Below are positions 16,146-25,420 of a stretch of 60,218 nt of DNA, piece by piece. Position 1 is the first letter of the stretch. Each line of letters begins with the position of its first letter. The stretch is from Bacteroidia bacterium (GTDB lineage: Bacteria > Bacteroidota > Bacteroidia > Chitinophagales > Saprospiraceae). The position numbers and the translations under genes are program-made. A model generated the notes under the pieces. That model was not told the DNA's origin and did not search any database. It saw only the letters and a program-made list of their open reading frames with translations. The stretch lies in contig JAUIEA010000008.1 of NCBI GenBank assembly GCA_030429045.1, forward strand, positions 1 through 60,218, given 5' to 3'.

Positions 16146-17216
16146 ATGGCACCCAAATCGAAAAAACACAGACGATCGAAAAAATCCGGTCTCCCGCCCG
16201 GGGCCCTGGTCTATGTGGGTGATCGGGAGGGCGAACCCATGGCCATCACCCGGGTGTTCTATGATCAGGATCAGTTGCACACCACGCCGGTCAACCAGAT
16301 CAGGGATCTGGAAGACTGGCCTACCTGGTCGGGTCTGAACTGGATCAATATCGATGGTATTCATGATACATCGCTCATCGAAGAGATCGGCCGGGTCTTC
16401 CAGATCCATTCCCTTATCCTGGAGGATATCGTCAATACGGAGCAACGGCCCAAGGTGGAGGGATATCAGGACCAGGTGTTTTTAACCATGCGGATGATGG
16501 ATCACCGGGTGATCGATGGATCCGATTTTGGGGAACAGATCAGTTTTATCCTGGGGCCGACCTATCTGCTCACCTTCCAGGAACGGCCCGGCGATGTTTT
16601 CGATCCGATCCGGATCCGTATGGAAAAGCCCGAGTCCAGGCTTCGGACAAAAGGCAAGGACTACCTGCTCTATGCCCTTGTGGACCTCATCGTAGACAAT
16701 TATTTTCTGATCCTGGAGAATGTCGGTGATGAGCTGGAAAAAGTGGAAGAGGAGTTTTTTCAGGACCAGGAAAGCTTGTCCCTGCAGCACCTGCAACAAC
16801 GGAAGAGACAACTGCAACAATTCCGTCGGGTCGTCAATCCGTTGCGGGATGCGATCAGCAGTCTGTTTCGGGATGACCACCCCCTGATCGAGGAAGCGAC
16901 CCGTCGATATCTCAGCGATGTCCATGACCACCTGATCCAGGTCCAGGAGATCCTGGATTCACATCGCGAATTCTGCATCGAGCTCCGGGAGACCCACCTG
17001 GCCCTGCTCGGCAATCGAACCAATGAGGTCATGAAGGTCCTGACCATCATTGCCACCATATTTATTCCCCTGACGTTTATTGTGGGTGTTTACGGGATGA
17101 ACTTTGAGCATATGCCCGAATTGAAATACAAATGGGGCTATCCGATGGTGTGGTTGATCATGATCCTCTGCACATTGGGATTGATCCGATATTTTCATCG
17201 GAAGCGGTGGCTTTGA
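16146..17216 (+). CDS. corA: CorA-type magnesium/cobalt transporter
   Basis: This 356-residue inner-membrane channel of the CorA/2-TM-GxN family admits Mg2+ (and Co2+ or Ni2+). The long cytoplasmic N-terminal part shows the stalk helix (VEEEFFQDQESLSLQHLQQRK). Two C-terminal membrane segments flank the signature YGMN (GMN at about residues 317-319) and the acidic loop FEHMPE. The basic tail RYFHRKRWL is typical. A basic leader (KSKKHRRSKKS) precedes the domain. It lies downstream of gmk and before apaG; ApaG is linked to Mg/Co resistance in enterobacteria, so the neighbourhood is suggestive. Confidence 0.93.
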   Translation: MAPKSKKHRRSKKSGLPPGALVYVGDREGEPMAITRVFYDQDQLHTTPVNQIRDLEDWPTWSGLNWINIDGIHDTSLIEEIGRVFQIHSLILEDIVNTEQRPKVEGYQDQVFLTMRMMDHRVIDGSDFGEQISFILGPTYLLTFQERPGDVFDPIRIRMEKPESRLRTKGKDYLLYALVDLIVDNYFLILENVGDELEKVEEEFFQDQESLSLQHLQQRKRQLQQFRRVVNPLRDAISSLFRDDHPLIEEATRRYLSDVHDHLIQVQEILDSHREFCIELRETHLALLGNRTNEVMKVLTIIATIFIPLTFIVGVYGMNFEHMPELKYKWGYPMVWLIMILCTLGLIRYFHRKRWL

Positions 17217-17338
17217 CGTGTCAAAACGGGTTTGTCGAGCTGGTTTTCGGGCCTGAACAGGGAAAGAATTTGGCGATTTTTTCCGCCAGGGGTTGCTTAT
17301 TCGCTGCCGGAATCTGATTTTTATCCACGGAAAAGCAC

Positions 17339-17725
17339 ATGGAAACCACGATCACACAGGGAATCCGGGTCAGTGTAGAGACCTTTTATCAGGAAAAGCA
17401 TTCCAGTCCTGAGGAGGATCGCTTTGTCTATGCCTACCGCATCACCATCCAAAACGAAAGTACCGATACCGTGCAGTTGATGCGACGGCACTGGTATATC
17501 CGGGATTCGAATAATGTCCTGCGTGAAGTTGAAGGAGAAGGGGTCATCGGTCAACAGCCGATCCTCGAACCAGGGCAACATCATGAGTATATCTCCTGGA
17601 CCAATTTACTCACGGATATCGGGAAGATGTATGGTGTCTATACCATGCGCAGGACAGGAGACCACGCCCAGATCGATGTGAAGATCCCGGAATTTACCAT
17701 GGTAGCGCCGTACAGGATGAACTAG
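17339..17725 (+). CDS. apaG: ApaG family protein
   Basis: This 128-residue protein is of the ApaG/DUF525 family, which has a fibronectin-III-like fold. Characteristic stretches are VSVETFYQEKHS, FVYAYRITIQNES, VQLMRRHWYIRDSN, VVG/EGVIGQQPIL, and the ending MYGVYTMRR...IPEFTMVAPYRMN. The biochemical role is not settled; E. coli mutants show altered Co2+ resistance and Mg2+ efflux. It follows corA after about 120 bp without a terminator, so read-through is possible. Confidence 0.92.
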   Translation: METTITQGIRVSVETFYQEKHSSPEEDRFVYAYRITIQNESTDTVQLMRRHWYIRDSNNVLREVEGEGVIGQQPILEPGQHHEYISWTNLLTDIGKMYGVYTMRRTGDHAQIDVKIPEFTMVAPYRMN

Positions 17726-17740
17726 AGCCCCCCGGCATTG

Positions 17741-19657
17741 CTACGTCCGTTCAAGGAGGCGACTGGATACCCGCAAAAAATCCATTTCCGTAATGATCCC
17801 GACCAGCTCATTTTCCTGGACCACGGGTAAGCAACCGATCTGATTGTCCCGCATCAGATTCATGGCATCGATCAGAGTGGTTTGCTGGGTCGTGGTGATC
17901 GGTGAGGTGATCATAATGTCTTTGATCATGGTCGGTGGCGGGCCTTCCAGGGAATAATCCTTGGAATAATGCCGGAGGAGGAGCCGGGACGTGATCAGTC
18001 CGACCAGGATCCCTTTTTCATCCTCGACGGGCATATAGCGGATCTTTCGCCAGTCCATCATTTCGGTGACCATGGGGATGAGATCATCGCCATGGGCCGT
18101 GAACAGATCAGTGGTCATGAACTCTTCCACCTTGAGAGCACCTGGATTGTACTGGCCCAGCTGATTCGTATCGGGCAATTCCCAGGTATGTCCCGGTTGG
18201 TCGTTTTCCTGGTTTTGCATAATGCTCGCAGTTAGGGTACTCAGGGCTTCATCCTGAGTGACCTCATTTTTCAATTTGGTATAGGCACGCAACATCCAGC
18301 GCGCTCCATTCATGTGCAATTTGGTCCGTTCTTCAATCACGCCCAGATAGGTGTCGATGTCCTTCTTGTCCACCCCAGCATGTGTCAAACCCTCCCGGGC
18401 CATGGGGAGGAGCTCATTGAGGATCAATTCGATGGTGCTGACCTTTCGATCATCAAACCAGTTCAGTTGGGTATCGATCCCGAACCGGGCCACTTTTCCA
18501 AAATTGTCCCGGACGTCTTCCCAACTGATCCGGGTGGTGACATCCTCGATCTGACGACCCATTCCGATCATGGTCCCCAACCAGAAGGCCGAGTTGGCAA
18601 TTTCATCCTGTACGGTGGGTCCGCTGGGAATGACCCTGTTTTCTATGCGCAAATGCGGTTTGCCATTGGGGCTGATGCCATAACAGGGCCTGTTCCAGCG
18701 ATAGACGGTTGAATTGTGTACCTGGAGTGCCCGCAATTTTGGCACCTTTCCAGCTTTGACCAGTTCCAGAGAGTTCTCATCCCGGGTACTGCTGATCAGG
18801 ACCCTGAATCGCGCGATATCTTCCTTGTAGATATCCATGATGGAATTGCGCAGCCAGCCATTCCCGAACTGTACACGAGGACTGCGCTCCCGCATATGAT
18901 CATGGGAGGTACGGGTGTCGATCGATTGTTGGAACAGGGCGATCCTGGATTCGTGCCAGAGGCGTCGGCCAAAGACAATGGGTGAGTTGGCTGAAGCAGC
19001 CAGCACGGGGGCCGTAATGGCCTGTGCGATATTGTACATCTGGACAAAGTCACCCGGATGGACTTGCAGATGGATCTGGAAACTGGTGTTGCAGGCTTCC
19101 AGGAAAGGGGTATCGTGTTTGACCAATAATTCATCGATCCCTGTCAATCGAAGTTCAAAGGCGGAGCCCAACTGCATATTTTTCAGGGCATCCATCAGGG
19201 CGTAGTACCGTTCCCTGGGCGTGATATTATCCAGGGTCAGGTCCAGCTTGCGAAGGGTGGGCAGTATACCTGTCAGAATGAGGCCGGCATTCTTTTTTTT
19301 CAGGGCTTCCCGGATGATCTTCAGGTAGCTGTCCACCTCTTCATGGGTCTTGCTGAAACAGGCCCCTGTCAACTCATGGGGGTTCATGTTGACCTCCAGA
19401 TTGAATGCAGCCAGTTCAGAGGTCAACCAGGGATATTCGGACAGCTGGTCCAGAATTTCATCGGCGATAATGGCCGGTTTGTAGGTGTCCAGATGAACGA
19501 GTGCCATTTCCTGTTCAGCACCCATGCGCACAATGCCGGATTCAAACCAGTCATTGTCAAGCATATATTGCAGGGCCTGGACATCTTGCAGGAGGTGCCG
19601 TACAAATTGATGCATCTCCTCTTGTTGCTGCACAAGATTCACCCGTTGTTCACCCAT
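17741..19657 (-). CDS. Glutamate-cysteine-ligase-like protein fused to two CBS domains
   Basis: The 638-residue product has an N-terminal part of about 490 residues that resembles the glutamine-synthetase/carboxylate-amine ligase superfamily. Visible features are MGAEQEMALV (about 45-54, the glutamate-rich ligand motif), FNLEVNMNPHELTG, FQIHLQVHP and LRIENRVIPSGPT with a downstream Asp-Glu. The C-terminus holds a CBS pair: VEEFMTTDLFTAHG to about residue 570, and IKDIMITSPITTTQQTTLIDAM to the end (about 578-638). CBS pairs bind adenine nucleotides, so the enzyme activity may be sensed by energy charge. The substrate is unknown. The gene is divergent from the MtfA-like gene at 19730, 72 bp away. 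Confidence 0.78.
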   Translation of the reverse strand: MGEQRVNLVQQQEEMHQFVRHLLQDVQALQYMLDNDWFESGIVRMGAEQEMALVHLDTYKPAIIADEILDQLSEYPWLTSELAAFNLEVNMNPHELTGACFSKTHEEVDSYLKIIREALKKKNAGLILTGILPTLRKLDLTLDNITPRERYYALMDALKNMQLGSAFELRLTGIDELLVKHDTPFLEACNTSFQIHLQVHPGDFVQMYNIAQAITAPVLAASANSPIVFGRRLWHESRIALFQQSIDTRTSHDHMRERSPRVQFGNGWLRNSIMDIYKEDIARFRVLISSTRDENSLELVKAGKVPKLRALQVHNSTVYRWNRPCYGISPNGKPHLRIENRVIPSGPTVQDEIANSAFWLGTMIGMGRQIEDVTTRISWEDVRDNFGKVARFGIDTQLNWFDDRKVSTIELILNELLPMAREGLTHAGVDKKDIDTYLGVIEERTKLHMNGARWMLRAYTKLKNEVTQDEALSTLTASIMQNQENDQPGHTWELPDTNQLGQYNPGALKVEEFMTTDLFTAHGDDLIPMVTEMMDWRKIRYMPVEDEKGILVGLITSRLLLRHYSKDYSLEGPPPTMIKDIMITSPITTTQQTTLIDAMNLMRDNQIGCLPVVQENELVGIITEMDFLRVSSRLLERT

Positions 19658-19729
19658 CCTGACCCATTTTGTGATGCATAATACTTAATATTTGGGATTT
19701 TCAGGCTGTTTAGCCCGTATCTTGAGGCC

Positions 19730-20497
19730 ATGTTTGCACGATTGCTGCTCATTCCATTTGTCCTCTTTACCCTGGCGGGATTGTACTTGAGCTGGGAGGT
19801 GTCATCAGACTTTTCATGGTTCATCATCATCGGTGTCATGGTTGTTGCAGCCATCCATGTGTTCAGTCCACAGATCAACTGGTGGTGGTACACCCGTCAT
19901 CCAAAAGACCTGGATCCGGCGATGAAAGCTTTTCTGGAGCGCTTTGACCTCTATTATCAGCAGCTGGGACCCATTGCCAAAACGAAGTTCAGGCATCGGA
20001 TCAGTCTCTTTCAACTGGGCAATGAATTCATGCCACAGGGGTGGGAAAGTGTGCCGGAAGACATTCAGGTCCTCATCGCATCCGCAGCAGTGAAGGTGCG
20101 GTTGCATGAAGAAGATCTGCTATATGCCAACTGTGAAAAGATCGTCGTGTACCCCATGCCATTTCCCACGCCCCTTCATCCGCACGAATGGCATTCCAGC
20201 GAATGGTTTGCAGAAGACGGGGTTGTCCTTTTTGCTGCTGAAACCCTCATGAAGGGAGTGATGAAACCGGCCAGACAACTTGACCTGGCCGTTTATGAAT
20301 ATTGCCGGATCCAGAATGCATTAAAAGGGTCACAACCTTCTTCTCCCACCACGGATCCATGGCCGGAGATCAAGGCACGCACCGGATGGGATGAGGAAGC
20401 CGTTCAGAAAATGGTCGGGATCCAGGCGGTAGACGGCCAGGCAGTTCTGGAAGCCATTCGGTTCCAGCCCCTGTTCCAAACACATGTTGTAGCGTAG
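19730..20497 (+). CDS. MtfA-like protein lacking the HExxH zinc motif
   Basis: This 255-residue protein has two N-terminal hydrophobic segments (about 4-20 and 30-47) and an MtfA/M90-like domain: FRHRISLFQLGNEFMPQGW, VPEDIQVLIASAAVKV, KIVVYPMPFPTPLHPHEWHS, then EDGVVLFAAETLMKG and LAVYEYCRIQ. In active MtfA-type peptidases the last segment reads LxxHEFAH; here it reads VYEYCR, so both His ligands are gone. The protein is therefore probably not a zinc peptidase by this mechanism. A TATCTTGA sequence seven bases before the ATG may be a promoter box. The stop lies two bases from the convergent transporter gene. Confidence 0.65.
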   Translation: MFARLLLIPFVLFTLAGLYLSWEVSSDFSWFIIIGVMVVAAIHVFSPQINWWWYTRHPKDLDPAMKAFLERFDLYYQQLGPIAKTKFRHRISLFQLGNEFMPQGWESVPEDIQVLIASAAVKVRLHEEDLLYANCEKIVVYPMPFPTPLHPHEWHSSEWFAEDGVVLFAAETLMKGVMKPARQLDLAVYEYCRIQNALKGSQPSSPTTDPWPEIKARTGWDEEAVQKMVGIQAVDGQAVLEAIRFQPLFQTHVVA

Positions 20498-20499
20498 GT

Positions 20500-22857
20500 T
20501 TATTTGATCTCCTTGCCTTCGGCAGCGCCGACAAAGAGCACATTCCCCAACAGGTCAAATCCGGTAAACAGATCTGCGCCCTTTCGTCGTACTGCCTCCT
20601 CTCTGAACCCGATGACGGTCAGATCCGCATCCTGGGAGGTTTCGTTGATCAGGGTTCGTGTATCGATATCCTGAGGACGGGCAATCACTTTGAGATTGTG
20701 TTCGGAGATCGGCAATTGACCGTCGTGGATGAGCTTGGCGAGCAGGAGTCGTTCTTCTTCGATCCGTTGGACGGGTGCAATAGCATGGATGGTGATCCGC
20801 GCCCGTTTCCAGTCACGATGACCGTTAATGATATAGGCCAGCAGGATCATCAAAGTGCTGTTCTCCGTATCACTTCCGGTGATCCAGAGATGAATTTCCT
20901 GATGGAGGCCAAAACCGCGTTCGCAACTGCCCAGCAGTAATATGTCAAATCGGACTGCGTGGATGAGCTTGAAGTTTTCGATCAATTCAGAAAGTTCCTC
21001 TGGCTCGTGTTTGGCAAATTCGAACAGGATCAGGTTGTTATCGGCACCGGCGACACCGGGCAGTTGAATAACCGAACTGACCGCTGAAGAAAAGGACGAA
21101 CCTACCATGGTGTCCACATAGATCTTACTGCCACTTTTTTCCGCATGATCGATCAGTCGCTGCTTATCCGCTTCCGCTTCCAGATGGGTGTTGCGGGACA
21201 GATACCCGGGAATATGGTGGATATACGTGCCAAATCCATACCGTTGAGAGATCCAGCGCAACAGGTCGAAAGCACCCGGGCGTTCAAAGGAATGTTCACT
21301 CAGGCAGATAGCGGCAGGGCGCCAGCTCATGGTCTTCTCTTTTTTGGCGGATTGCAGGAAGACATGAAGCCTGCGGCTGAATTGGAAGATGACACCCTGA
21401 AACAGGAGGGCCAAGGATTTTTTGTCCGGATTACTGCGGTCCAGCACCCAATAAGCAGCGATCATCAGGATGATGGCGACCAGTGCATAGCCGGCATTCA
21501 TGGCAAACATGAGTGCAAAACAGGCCACTGCACCAAACAGGGAGAAATACCAGCGGGAGCGGAAGCGGGGTCGGTAGGACGGATCCGCCGAAAAATGCTG
21601 GAGGAAGGAGATCAGGCAGAGCGTTCCGTAGGTGACCATGAAGAACATGGAGATGACCTCAGCAACGGCATCCAGTGCCCCCAGCAGGATAAAGGCACCG
21701 GCGATCAGGATGGTGATCAGGGTGGCATTATACGGTTCACTGTTGGCGCCGCGCCCTGATGACAACCACCGATTGAGTTGGGCCTGAGGCAGCACATGGT
21801 CTCGGGCAATGGCCTGCAAGGTTCGAGGGGCCACCATGATGGATCCGAGTGCAGAGGAAATGGTGGCTGCGGCCAGTCCCAGGGGGATGACCCACCAGCC
21901 CTGCCAGGCGATGGAGGCCATGACCAGCTGGTCCGTATTGGCAAGGTCAGCAGGGGAGGCGGATTCGGCCAGCTTCCAGGCCATAAAGAGATAGATGACC
22001 ATCCCGACCAGCGTTGCCCCCAGTGTTCCCAGTGGCAGTGCCTTGCCCGGATCCTTGAGGTCTCCGGACAGGCCGACACCTGCCGTCATCCCTGTAAAGG
22101 CGGGAAAAATGATGGCAAAGACCAGGAAGAAACCCAGTCGGTCCCGATCGGGATCACGGACCGGCGGAGCCGGATCTATGGTTTCACTCTGAAACGGAAA
22201 CTGAAAGACGGATATGGAAGCGGTATCCATCATTCTGTAGGACAGGGACTTTACCGGTTCCTCCGTTTTATAGATGGTGTTCAGCAATTCGATCTGATGG
22301 GTTTCCGCATATTCGGTCTTGCCGATAAAGAAGGCCACCAGGGACAAGGCCAGGGTAAACACCACGACATAGAGGGCTTTGACTCCTAGTTCCGCCCCTC
22401 TGGTGAGCATGACCCAGGTGAGGACCAGCAAAGCGGGGATGCCAATGGTCTGTTTTTGACGAAGGACCCACTCCAGCCAGCCGGGCAATCTGGCATGGAC
22501 CACCAGCCAGTCAATGGCCGGCGTAAAAGCCTCGGTAAAGGCCATGATGTAGAACGCAACACTGATGGCTTGAGACAGGTAGAGCGCCAGACCGATAGAC
22601 GAACCGATGACCACGCCGAAGGTGCGGGAGATGATATAGTATTCTCCTCCGCCTTCAACCCGTTGGTTGGTGGCGATCTCTGCGATGGCCATTGCTGTGG
22701 GAATGGTGACCGCATGGCCCAGGAGGATGATCAGGAATGTGCCCAGGAGGCCGACATGACCCACCGCATATCCGAATCGCAGGAACATGATCGCTCCCAG
22801 AATGGTAGAGATTGCGGTAAAGAATACCGGAGCCGTGCCGAACGAACGAGCATTCAT
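20500..22857 (-). CDS. SLC12-like cation-chloride cotransporter family protein
   Basis: This 785-residue inner-membrane transporter belongs to the APC superfamily. The N-terminus GTAPVFFTAISTILGAIMFLRFGYAVGHVG and the later FFLVFAIIFPAFTGMTAGVGLSGDLKDPGKALPLGTL strongly resemble the Na-K-Cl cotransporter family, including the GDLKDP loop. About 12 hydrophobic segments fill the first 490 residues. The last 290 residues are a soluble domain ending in a UspA-like region (VIARPQDIDTRTLI, DADLTVIGFREE). Ion specificity cannot be read. It ends two bases from the convergent MtfA-like gene. Confidence 0.85.
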   Translation of the reverse strand: MNARSFGTAPVFFTAISTILGAIMFLRFGYAVGHVGLLGTFLIILLGHAVTIPTAMAIAEIATNQRVEGGGEYYIISRTFGVVIGSSIGLALYLSQAISVAFYIMAFTEAFTPAIDWLVVHARLPGWLEWVLRQKQTIGIPALLVLTWVMLTRGAELGVKALYVVVFTLALSLVAFFIGKTEYAETHQIELLNTIYKTEEPVKSLSYRMMDTASISVFQFPFQSETIDPAPPVRDPDRDRLGFFLVFAIIFPAFTGMTAGVGLSGDLKDPGKALPLGTLGATLVGMVIYLFMAWKLAESASPADLANTDQLVMASIAWQGWWVIPLGLAAATISSALGSIMVAPRTLQAIARDHVLPQAQLNRWLSSGRGANSEPYNATLITILIAGAFILLGALDAVAEVISMFFMVTYGTLCLISFLQHFSADPSYRPRFRSRWYFSLFGAVACFALMFAMNAGYALVAIILMIAAYWVLDRSNPDKKSLALLFQGVIFQFSRRLHVFLQSAKKEKTMSWRPAAICLSEHSFERPGAFDLLRWISQRYGFGTYIHHIPGYLSRNTHLEAEADKQRLIDHAEKSGSKIYVDTMVGSSFSSAVSSVIQLPGVAGADNNLILFEFAKHEPEELSELIENFKLIHAVRFDILLLGSCERGFGLHQEIHLWITGSDTENSTLMILLAYIINGHRDWKRARITIHAIAPVQRIEEERLLLAKLIHDGQLPISEHNLKVIARPQDIDTRTLINETSQDADLTVIGFREEAVRRKGADLFTGFDLLGNVLFVGAAEGKEIK

Positions 22858-22943
22858 CAGAGCGAATCTAGAGAAGATTCTATGAATTCATCTCATGATC
22901 TTCAGCTGGAAAGCCAAACGCAGGAATGAGGAGAGAAACCCGA

Positions 22944-25100
22944 TCAATTGGGGACAGCGTCCGTCTTTTGCTGGCGATGCCAGTTTGCTATGGCCACCTT
23001 GATCTGACCGAAACCGATTCCCGGAGGTAATTTCTGAATGACCGTGTTCAATGATTCAGGTTGACCCAGCTCCAGCCACCTGGAAAGGATGGCAGTTTGG
23101 TGTTCGGGAAGGAGAAACCGATCGATGTCCAGGTCCTCACCCTGACCGATCAACCAGGCAAGATGACCATAGAGGGTTTCCATTCCCAGCTCCCGGGCCT
23201 GGCTGACCTCTTCCAGTGAGGTGCCCGCCTGCAGATAGTCGAGCGTTTCCAGATAGGTCGCTCCTTTGATCGACTTGACCCATTGCTGTCCGTTGCAATA
23301 GGCCCGGATCTCCTGCAGGATTTCGGCCCCATACTGCTTGCGTTTGTGGGCAGAAAACCCGGGAATACTTTCCAATTGAGCCGGGAAGAGAGTCGGTTGC
23401 TCGGCCATTGCTGCGAGTGTGGCATCACTGAGCAAGTGGGAAGGACTGATACCTTCCCGGTCGGCGCGCTGTTTTCGCCAAAGGGAGATGCGCACCAGTA
23501 ACTCGCGACGAAAGGCCTGGCGGGAGGTTTCCTTTTTGAAGGATTCTCCCTTTTTCTTTCCCTTGAATGCTACGGGCTCTGTAAGAGAGACAGCTGAACG
23601 GCTGAAGAGCACATCATTTCCGAGAGGAGTGACTTTCAGGCGGCCATATTCGGTGTAGTCAATGGACATCAGCCCGCGGTCGATCAGCTGAGTGACATAT
23701 TGGACCCAGTGATCACGCGACCAGGCTCTGCCGGCACCATAGGTACGGATACGGTCATACCCCCCTTGCCGGATTTCCTGGGTATTGGCCCCGCGGAGGA
23801 CATCGACCAGGAGTTGCAATCCGACCGTCTGCTTGGAACGCGTCACTGCAGAAAGGGCCATTTGAGCGATCCGGGTCCCGTCAAAGGATGAAACGGGCTG
23901 GTCGCAACGATCGCAGTGTCCGCAGCCCATTTCGGGGTTTTCACCGAAATAGGAGAGGATGACATTGGTCCGGCATGAAGTGGCCTGGGAGTAGGAGAAC
24001 ATTCGGTCCAGTTTCTGTACCTGGACCTCTTTGAACTCGTTCGGCGCATCACTGTCCATGATCATCCGACGGTAGGTGTATACATCTCCGAAACCGGCGA
24101 AGAGCAGGGTGCTCGCCGGCAGACCATCCCGGCCTGCCCGCCCGATCTCCTGGTAATAACTTTCGATATTCTTCGGCAGATTGTAATGGATGATCCATCG
24201 GATATTGGATTTGTCGATCCCCATGCCGAAGGCGATGGTTGCGCAGATCACCTGGATATTGTCCCGTTGAAAATCTTCCTGCACCCGTGTCCGCTCATGC
24301 CGGTCCATCTGGGCGTGATAGTGGGCTGCGTTGATGCCCTCCTTTTTCAGTTGCTCGGCCACCTTCTCGGTAGACTTGCGGGAGAGGCAGTACACAATGC
24401 CCGGTTCGCCGGGCCGATCGTTGAGAAAACGAAGGATGCGCCCCATGCGCTGAGTGGCGGGCTGGACCTCAATATGAAGGTTTTCACGCTCGAAGCTCCC
24501 CAGGAACACACTGGCATTTCGGAGAGCAAGCTGCTTGATAATATCTGCCTGTGTGGCCGGATCGGCTGTCGCCGTCAGAGCGATGACAGGCACATGGGGC
24601 AATCTTTCCACCAGGGCGGAAAGTTGCGCATATTCAGGTCGAAAATCGTTGCCCCACATGGAGACGCAGTGTGCTTCATCGATGGCCACCAGAGAGAGTG
24701 GGAGGGTACTGAGGTAGTCGAGAAAAGTGGGGGTCATCACCTTTTCGGGTGAGACATAGAGGAGTTTGACCCGACCTCCGGAGATCTCTTCATGGATCTG
24801 CATCTTCTCGCTGCTGTCGAGAGTACTGTTGATGGCATGGGCGTTTATGCCGTTTGTGCGCAAGGCCTCTACCTGGTCCTTCATCAGGGCGATGAGCGGG
24901 GAGATCACCAGGGCCACACCCTCCTTCACCAGGGCGGGGATCTGATAGCACAGGGACTTCCCGCCGCCGGTGGGCATGATCACCAGGGCATCCTGTCCGG
25001 ACAAGACCTGTTCGATCGCCTCCCGTTGGTGGGGACGAAACTGATCATATCCAAATACTTCCTGCAGCAGTTGCTGCGGATCCCGGGTTTCCTGTGCCAT
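22944..25100 (-). CDS. recQ: ATP-dependent DNA helicase RecQ
   Basis: This 718-residue 3'-5' DNA helicase acts in recombination and replication repair. Walker A is MPTGGGKS (about 42-49), the DEAH box at about 141-144 continues into CVSMWGNDFRPEY, and motif VI is QEIGRAGRDG. A Zn-binding region has four Cys (CRTNVILSYFG, CGHCDRC). An RQC winged helix follows, then an HRDC domain (REGISPSHLLSDATL...SIPGFSAHKRKQYG) and a C-terminal HTH_40-like segment (YLQAGTSLEEVSQARELG). I chose ATG 25100, since an upstream start adds 39 unrelated residues. A TAATTTTG box at 25116-25123 precedes it. Confidence 0.94.
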   Translation of the reverse strand: MAQETRDPQQLLQEVFGYDQFRPHQREAIEQVLSGQDALVIMPTGGGKSLCYQIPALVKEGVALVISPLIALMKDQVEALRTNGINAHAINSTLDSSEKMQIHEEISGGRVKLLYVSPEKVMTPTFLDYLSTLPLSLVAIDEAHCVSMWGNDFRPEYAQLSALVERLPHVPVIALTATADPATQADIIKQLALRNASVFLGSFERENLHIEVQPATQRMGRILRFLNDRPGEPGIVYCLSRKSTEKVAEQLKKEGINAAHYHAQMDRHERTRVQEDFQRDNIQVICATIAFGMGIDKSNIRWIIHYNLPKNIESYYQEIGRAGRDGLPASTLLFAGFGDVYTYRRMIMDSDAPNEFKEVQVQKLDRMFSYSQATSCRTNVILSYFGENPEMGCGHCDRCDQPVSSFDGTRIAQMALSAVTRSKQTVGLQLLVDVLRGANTQEIRQGGYDRIRTYGAGRAWSRDHWVQYVTQLIDRGLMSIDYTEYGRLKVTPLGNDVLFSRSAVSLTEPVAFKGKKKGESFKKETSRQAFRRELLVRISLWRKQRADREGISPSHLLSDATLAAMAEQPTLFPAQLESIPGFSAHKRKQYGAEILQEIRAYCNGQQWVKSIKGATYLETLDYLQAGTSLEEVSQARELGMETLYGHLAWLIGQGEDLDIDRFLLPEHQTAILSRWLELGQPESLNTVIQKLPPGIGFGQIKVAIANWHRQQKTDAVPN

Positions 25101-25420
25101 GGGATGTGTTTGCAGCAAAATTAAACAAAATGTTTTGAAAAGTGATAAAGGAATATCATCGGGGTAGAATATGTGTCCCCCGCTGGCGGGGGCGTCAAAG
25201 GGAATTGCCATTAGCAATTTCCTTTGACGGGGGTGGACTCACGAAATGTCTACAGTATGTCGAACCCAAAAGGGTTAAGGCAAGGGGCCAATGGTGAAGG
25301 GCCAACCACCGAACACCGAATACCCAATACCGCCTACTCTGCCTTTTGAAATAACTCAATAACGAAATCCTGACTGCCGTAGGCAGTAACCCAATAACTG
25401 CATGTTCAGAGTAGGAGCCA
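25101..25420. other. Intergenic region with stacked palindromes
   Basis: About 320 bp between divergent recQ and the DMT transporter gene. It holds the recQ promoter, the palindrome block at 25177-25229 described separately, and a low-complexity ACCGAATACCCAATACC-like stretch. I see no gene. Confidence 0.6.
25177..25229. repeat. Double hairpin element
   Basis: A perfect GC hairpin (CCCCCGC-TG-GCGGGGG, 25177-25192) is directly followed by a long hairpin with arms CGTCAAAGGGAATTGC and GCAATTTCCTTTGACG (25193-25229). It is non-coding and looks like a REP-type element. Confidence 0.75.

Noticed and set aside
19730-20497. Annotation as an active zinc peptidase
   Set aside because: The HExxH motif is replaced by YEYCR, so catalytic activity is not supported.
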